A stretch of DNA of 6,179 bases, from assembly GCA_045596385.1 (NCBI GenBank), contig JAZOCC010000006.1, forward strand, positions 1-6,179, read 5' to 3'. This document shows positions 1 to 4,700 of the stretch, in pieces (position 1 is the first letter of the stretch; each line of letters begins with the position of its first letter). The notes below the pieces were generated by a model. The model made no database searches. It had not been told where the DNA came from and was given only the letters and a program-made list of their open reading frames with translations. The stretch is from SIG307 sp045596385 (lineage in GTDB: Bacteria; Bacillota; Clostridia; Lachnospirales; Lachnospiraceae). The position numbers were made by a program, and so were the translations under genes.

Positions 1-136
1 CTATGGTATTTATCGTAAGAGTTATGCGGGAACTGACGCCTGGAAGCGTATTGCCACCATTGAAGGTAACGAGACCTTTACTTACGTTGATACTTCTGTA
101 AGTGCAGCCAACGGAACCATGTACCGTTATACCATC
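1..136. repeat. Left copy of 136-bp terminal direct repeat
   Basis: These bases match 6044-6179 base for base and in the same orientation. The copy begins with CTATGGTATTTATCG and ends with CGTTATACCATC. Because the identity starts at the first base of the window and its partner stops at the last, it behaves like an end overlap of a circular or tandemly repeated molecule. It lies inside an Fn3 coding segment and both copies are read in the same frame. A natural internal repeat whose limits happen to coincide with both window edges is possible but would be a coincidence. Confidence 0.97.
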
Positions 137-1447
137 CGTGCACTGGCAGGAAGTGATTTAAAGACCCTGTCCGGTTGTAGAAATACGGGACGGACCATGG
201 TACGTCTGTCGAATCGTGAGTTAAGTAATGTAACGGCAGAAAGCAGCACCTCCGTGAAGTGTACCTGGACCACCTCGGCACAGGTAACCGGTTATCAGAT
301 ACAGTTTGTACCTGAGACGGGAATGACAAAGAGTTTTACGGTAGGCAATTATAAGACCGGAACGAAGGTGTTTACGGGCTTAACGGAAGGAACCACCTAC
401 TATGTACAGGTTCGGAGCTACAAGACGGTAGACGGTGTGGGAACCTTCTATTCCGACTGGTCGGAAGGAAAGGATGTAACCTTGGGCGCGGCACCGACTG
501 CGACCCCGACCCCTAAGCCAACCGCTACGCCTACCCCGACTCCTAAGCCAACCGCGACCCCGACCCCGAAGCCGACTGCAACGCCGACACCGGGTGCGGA
601 TGTACTTCCGACTCCGGCAAAACCGCACAATATCACCAACGTAGTCAGCGGTGTTCATGTATACTGGAAGGCGATTGCAGGAGTAGAGAAGTTCGGATTA
701 TGGAGAAGTGAGACCGGCAAGGACGGTACGTATAAGTGGATTGCAAATCCGACGGTACCGCACTTTACCGATACCACGGTAGTCAGCGGAAAGACTTATT
801 ATTACAAGGTAACCGCCATGGATGTGGCAAGTAACACCCACGGTGCGAGATCCGAAGCTATCGGTATGACCTACGTGGGAACCCCGGATATCACCAGCCG
901 TGAGAATGTAACGAACGGTATTGCACTGGGCTGGCAGAAGATAGACGGAGCAACCGGCTATGCCATCTACCGTAAGAGCTATGACGGAGCAGATGCATGG
1001 GCACGTATTGCCACTATCGAAGGAAACAATACCTTTACCTACACGGATACGTCCGTGGCTACGGCAAACGGAACCGTATACCGCTATACCATTCGTGCAC
1101 TGGCAGGCAGCAATATGAAAACGCTGTCCGGATGCAGGAACACAGGACGAACCATGACCCGTCTGACAGACCGTGCGATAAGCAGCGTGACGGCAGTGGA
1201 TGCAACTTCCGCAAAGTGCACCTGGACGACTACATCTCAGGCAACCGGATACGAGATTCGTTTTGTGACAGCAGACGGTACGGCAAAGACCTTTAAGGTG
1301 ACCGATTACAAGACCGGAACAAAGACCTTTACCGGACTGACAAGCGGCGTAACATATACCGTACAGGTAAGAAGTTACAAGACAGTGGACGGAGTGGGAA
1401 GCTTCTACTCCGGCTGGTCTGCAGGACAGAGTGTGACGATGCCGTAA
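2..1447 (+). CDS. Fn3-repeat surface protein, C-terminal part (5' end outside window)
   Basis: This is an open frame from the left edge to TAA at 1445-1447, with 481 residues visible. By repeat pattern it holds, in order: the end of one Fn3 domain (to about 205), a complete Fn3 (about 206-484), a Pro-Thr-Ala linker (491-592), and three more Fn3 domains (about 605-877, 878-1156, 1163-1444). The linker separates two versions of the same three-domain module. Motifs repeated between modules include GTPDIT, GIALGWQK, IYRKSY, RYTIRALAG, TLSGCRNTGRTM and VQVRSYKTVDGVG. The protein ends right after the last Fn3. I see no LPXTG motif, membrane helix, SLH or choline-binding repeat, so it is probably secreted or held by other contacts. 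The frame is open at base 2, so the ATG at 119 is internal and not the start. Through the 136-bp end identity it is most likely the C-terminus of the gene that starts at 1680 (1936 residues in all). Otherwise it is the tail of a tandem paralogue. Fn3 domains usually act as spacers or binding modules, and no catalytic motif is seen. Confidence 0.93.
   Translation, partial: YGIYRKSYAGTDAWKRIATIEGNETFTYVDTSVSAANGTMYRYTIRALAGSDLKTLSGCRNTGRTMVRLSNRELSNVTAESSTSVKCTWTTSAQVTGYQIQFVPETGMTKSFTVGNYKTGTKVFTGLTEGTTYYVQVRSYKTVDGVGTFYSDWSEGKDVTLGAAPTATPTPKPTATPTPTPKPTATPTPKPTATPTPGADVLPTPAKPHNITNVVSGVHVYWKAIAGVEKFGLWRSETGKDGTYKWIANPTVPHFTDTTVVSGKTYYYKVTAMDVASNTHGARSEAIGMTYVGTPDITSRENVTNGIALGWQKIDGATGYAIYRKSYDGADAWARIATIEGNNTFTYTDTSVATANGTVYRYTIRALAGSNMKTLSGCRNTGRTMTRLTDRAISSVTAVDATSAKCTWTTTSQATGYEIRFVTADGTAKTFKVTDYKTGTKTFTGLTSGVTYTVQVRSYKTVDGVGSFYSGWSAGQSVTMP
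206..484 (+). other. Fn3 domain, third of module 1
   Basis: The segment begins RLSNRELSNVTAE and ends near WSEGKDVTL. It has the Fn3 pattern of a Trp in an early strand (CTWTT), Gly-Tyr in the next strand (TGYQIQF), a late Y-V-Q-V-R strand, and a closing FYSDWSEG. The same pattern recurs at 1163-1444 with many identical stretches (NYKTGTKVFTGLT versus DYKTGTKTFTGLT), so it is a duplicated domain. This subtype is commoner in extracellular proteins of Clostridia than the animal type. Confidence 0.8.
491..592 (+). repeat. Pro-Thr-Ala low-complexity linker
   Basis: Thirty-four codons encode a linker built from PTATPTP units joined by KP, with four PTATPTP copies and one unit extended by an extra TP. 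The DNA is itself a degenerate tandem repeat (ACCGCGACCCCGACC-like). Such PT linkers join modules in secreted clostridial and cellulolytic-type proteins, where they give extended, protease-resistant and often O-glycosylated spacers. Here it separates Fn3 module 1 from module 2. Its length could vary by slippage or recombination between units. Confidence 0.93.
605..1444 (+). repeat. Second copy of a three-Fn3 module
   Basis: This stretch is Fn3-4, Fn3-5 and Fn3-6, starting LPTPAKPHNITNVVSG. It corresponds domain by domain to the module that starts at 5691 (LPTPEKPYKIANVVSG) and, across the end join, continues to base 484. By eye the first domains share about 60% of residues, and the middle domains (starting GTPDIT) are clearly more alike. 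The DNA has diverged in many third positions, so this is an old duplication within the gene and not an assembly copy. Confidence 0.85.
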
Positions 1448-1460
1448 CATAAGTGCTAGA

Positions 1461-1508
1461 ATCCCCTTTTTATCAGTGGAAAGAGACTGATAAAAAGGGG
1501 ATATTTTT
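1461..1508 (+). terminator. Rho-independent terminator of the Fn3 gene
   Basis: A perfect 17-bp inverted repeat (1461-1477 with 1486-1502; arm ATCCCCTTTTTATCAGT) closes an 8-nt loop, GGAAAGAG. It is followed by TATTTTTG, which gives the U-run on the + strand. It starts 13 nt after the TAA at 1447, as expected for a transcript end. The A-rich side needed for termination on the opposite strand is absent, so it acts mainly on + strand transcripts. Confidence 0.93.
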
Positions 1509-1545
1509 GCAAAGGTATAAAAATTGTAATAATAATCAAAAAAGA

Positions 1546-1575
1546 TAGACACAAATATCGGTAATATGGTATAAT
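1546..1575 (+). promoter_or_regulatory. Sigma-A-type extended -10 promoter
   Basis: The -35 element is TAGACA (1546-1551, one mismatch to TTGACA). An 18-bp AT-rich spacer follows, then a perfect -10 TATAAT (1570-1575) preceded by TGG (1567-1569), which makes an extended -10. Transcription would start near 1582, giving a leader of about 98 nt before the ATG at 1680. The promoter lies only about 40 bp past the terminator, so the gene downstream is an independent transcription unit. Confidence 0.82.
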
Positions 1576-1589
1576 TATAGTTACCATAT
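1564..1589. promoter_or_regulatory. Inverted repeat over the -10 box, possible operator
   Basis: ATATGGTA (1564-1571) and TACCATAT (1582-1589) form a perfect 8-bp inverted repeat with a 10-nt centre. The two half-sites are centred 18 bp apart, which is under two helical turns. The left arm covers the extended -10 and the right arm covers the likely start site. A dimeric repressor bound here would block the promoter. No regulator gene is in the window and I do not recognise the half-site as that of a named regulator. Confidence 0.45.
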
Positions 1590-1665
1590 AAACGGAAATT
1601 AAGACAAATTGTTTTGTGGCAAGCGATTTTTTTTGTGCCGTGCGGAATGTGAATTATTACCGGGC

Positions 1666-1675
1666 AGGAAAGGGG
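1666..1675 (+). promoter_or_regulatory. Ribosome binding site of the large gene
   Basis: The purine-rich stretch AGGAAAGGGG sits just upstream of ATG at 1680. GAAAGG (1668-1673) matches the AGAAAGGAGG-type anti-anti-SD consensus with a 6-nt gap to the ATG. It supports this ATG as the start, and the codons that follow form a good signal peptide. The leader from about 1582 to 1665 contains a T8 run (1627-1634) and only weak short stems. I recognise no riboswitch class in it. Confidence 0.85.
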
Positions 1676-1679
1676 CAAT

Positions 1680-1787
1680 ATGAAACAAAAGACCAAAAAG
1701 GCAATATCAATGATTCTGGTGTTTTCGTTGCTGATTGCGATGTTTGTGCCTGTATTAAGCAGTAGTGTACAGGTGGCGGAAGCAGCG
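1680..1787 (+). other. Sec signal peptide
   Basis: Residues 1-36 have a lysine-rich start (MKQKTKK), a hydrophobic core (about residues 8-26, with ILVF and LLIAMFVPVL) and a polar end VAEAAE. Cleavage by signal peptidase I is likely after AEA (residue 35) or EAA (residue 36). There is no lipobox Cys, so this is not a lipoprotein. The first A repeat starts right after it. Confidence 0.9.
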
Positions 1788-4700
1788 GAATATGTGGGAG
1801 ACTGGGGAGAGGGCTATGCAATACCGGCTTCCGAGTTTGAAGGTCTCAACGGTGATGTGTCATTAGTGATTGACTACACGGTTGTAGAAGGCTCGGAGTT
1901 TTATCAGTTTAAGGTAAATAATAAGCTGGAAGAGTGGGTGCCGTTTACGGAAGAGGATTTCTCGTTTTTAGAGTACGAAATCAACGAATGGGATCTGATA
2001 CATGTTCCGGAGAATAAATCTACGACAGTTGTTATGCTGTCCGAAGAAGCGGTTGCGGAGATTGCAGGTGGCGACGGAGTCTGTATCCAGGTTTTCGGCT
2101 TGATTATAAACGACGTAACTGTAATTGAGGGACCGGTGACTGACCGTGAGTTTGTATTGGATTCTTCTTATCCGGAGGAGGATGAGTGGGGTAATGTAAC
2201 GTCAACGGTGATTTCGGCAGCTGCATTATTGCAGTTTGACGGAGCGGTTGCGGTTACCTTGGATTATGTTACAACAGGGACTCATGAGTGGCCGGGATTC
2301 GGCGCCAAAACTGTGGAGTGGGGAGAGCTTGCTCCGAAGGGAAATATATTTATTAGTGACGAGACAGGGACGATTACCTTTGTTTTGGAAAAAGCAGATA
2401 TTGAGAAGGTCATAGCAGAAGGCGGGCTTATGTTTCATCTTTGGGGAGTATATTTTACCAAAGCTACATTGGCACCGGCAGAACCGGATGATTACTACGC
2501 AGGAGATTGGCAGGAAGGATATGCGATACCGGCGTCTGTGTTTGAAAATATTTCCGGGGAAGTGACCTTATCCATCGATTATAGAACGGTTACGGATGAA
2601 AGCTATTCCGATTATCTGTTTTTACTGATTAACAAGAACAGTGACTGGAAGGCTTTTGTTGAAGAGGAATATACATACTTAGAGTACGGTATCAATGAGT
2701 ATAACCACATTCATGTTCCGAAGAGCGACTCTAAGGTAATAGTTGGGTTGTCAGCGGAAGCGGTGGCGAAGCTTGCAGAGGGAGACGGACTTCGTGTGGA
2801 AGTTCGTGGCATTATAATTGAGAATGTTACGGTAACGGAAGGCGGAGTTAAGAAGGTCATCGAGTTGGATGCTTCATATCCGGAACCGAATGAATTCGGA
2901 ACGGCAGTATCACCGACCATTTTACCGGAAGTTCTACAGATGTATAATGGTGCGGTAACCTTTACGATGGATTATGTGAAGACCGGAAATGCGGAATATC
3001 CGTGGTTTGTGGCAAATACTACGTATTGGAACGCACTTACGATGAAAGGTAATGTGAATACGGACAAAGATCGGGGGACGATTACCTTTGTTATCGAAGA
3101 AGACGACATCGCCAAGGCCATAGCCGAAGGCGGTATCATGTTTAATATGTTCGAGATGTACTTTACCCAGGCAGTGTTGACACCGGCCAAGGCGGACGAT
3201 TATTATGTGGGCGACTGGAATGTGGCACGTACTTTTTCCGTAAGTGAATTGGCAGCGCTTCAGGGAACGGACGATGTAGTCTTTACAATGGAGTATTATG
3301 TGGTTTCGGAGGGGTATGACTGGCCTAATATCCAGCTTACGGATTTAAGCAATTGGACGAGCTTGTCTGCAGAGGATTATGTGGAGTCCGACAGGGTGAA
3401 TGAGTATGGCTGTATCGGTGTGGACAAAAATGCGGAGAAGATGGCGATTACGATAAAATCCTCCGCAGTACAGCGACTGATTGCAAACGGCGGTGAGCTT
3501 GGCATACAGGTGTGCGGTGTTGTTGTGAAGGATGCGGGGCTTAAGAAGATAAGAAGAGTAGAGGTTGATTTTGGAACGACCTGTCCGGAGCCGGATTGGG
3601 AAGGAAACATTGTATCACCTGGAATTTCGTCTGTTATTTTTCCGACATCAGAGAGACCTATCTCCTTTACAGTAGATTATGTGTCACTCGGTGACTCTGA
3701 AGAAAAGTGGTTTGATGTGTATACGGCATATGGCACAAGACTTGCACTGCTCGGTGATTTGAATGTAGATGAAGAACAGGGAACGATTACCTTTGTTTTG
3801 AAAAAATATGACGTTAATAGAGCAGTTTTTGAGGGTGGAATCCAGTTCCGGTCTTCGGGTGTTTATTTTACCAAGGTGGTGATGACTCCGGCAGAGGAAG
3901 ATGAGTATTATGCAGGTGACTGGAATACGGCACATATTGTTCCGGCTGGAGAACTGGAAATGTTTGACGGGACCGAAAATGTTACTGTTACGATAAAGTA
4001 TACCGTAGTACCGGAAGGATATGATTGGTATAACATTCAGTTTACGAATTTAAGTGATGGGACGAATTTGACAGCAGAGGACTTTGTGGACAGTAGTAAA
4101 ATAAATGAGTATGACTGTGTCGAAATAGACAGAAACACTAAAGAGTTGTCAATTACCATAAAAGCTGCAACTATACAAAGACTGAAAGAGAACAGTAGCG
4201 ATTTGGCGGTGAGAGTATACGGGGTTATGGTACAAGAGGCTTCTCTTGCAATTATGCCGGAAGGAGATGTTGAGATTTCCGAAGCAAACTTTCCGGATGA
4301 GGTATTCCGTGCGTATGTTAGTGCAAATTTTGATTCGGATGGTAACGGTATGTTATCCGGAGAAGAGATTGTAGCGGTTACCACAATTAAAAATGTAGGA
4401 CCGGGAGTCGAGTCTGTTCAAGGTGTTGAGTATTTTTCGAATTTAAGGACTATACGTCTATGGGGAAATAAGATTAAGACGATTGATTTAAGCAAGAATA
4501 CGATGTTAAACTGGAGAGAATGCGGAATCAGTTATCAGGCGCTTGAGATGCAGTCGTTAAAAGGAGAGATAGGAGATACTTATACCGTTATTGCCATGTA
4601 TTATGATATTCCGTGGGATATGTCGGATTATTATGATGACTTTAATGATAATCTCTTTTATAACGGGGTCAGAATTTCTTGTCCGACTTCTTTGGTTAAG

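Noticed and set aside
380..658. Minus-strand Arg/Gly-rich frames opposite the Pro-Thr linker
   Set aside because: The low-complexity composition is the mirror of the ACC/CCG codon repeats of the linker, and there is no start context.
119..1447. ATG at 119 as the true start of the first gene
   Set aside because: The frame is open to the left edge and this Met sits inside a conserved Fn3 strand (NGTMYRYTIRAL, with Val at the same place in module 2). There is no ribosome binding site or signal peptide.
1627..1634. T8 tract in the leader as a terminator or phase-variation switch
   Set aside because: No stable GC-rich hairpin precedes it. An eight-base run outside the coding frame and away from the -35/-10 spacer is weak evidence for phase variation.
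1448..1679. Integron-type gene cassette (circular, single gene)
   Set aside because: The intergenic hairpin is an intrinsic terminator with a U-run, not an attC site. The gene has its own promoter, is far larger than usual cassettes, and no core-site pattern is seen.
1582..1679. Riboswitch or structured leader
   Set aside because: The leader shows only short weak stems (for example ACAAA/TTTGT at 1604-1617). I could not match the conserved core of any riboswitch class, including c-di-GMP types.
698..1696. Long open frame on the minus strand (332 codons)
   Set aside because: It is antisense to clearly coding Fn3 repeats and runs through the terminator and promoter. It has no ribosome binding site and no family-like composition, so it is a by-product of low stop frequency opposite the real frame.
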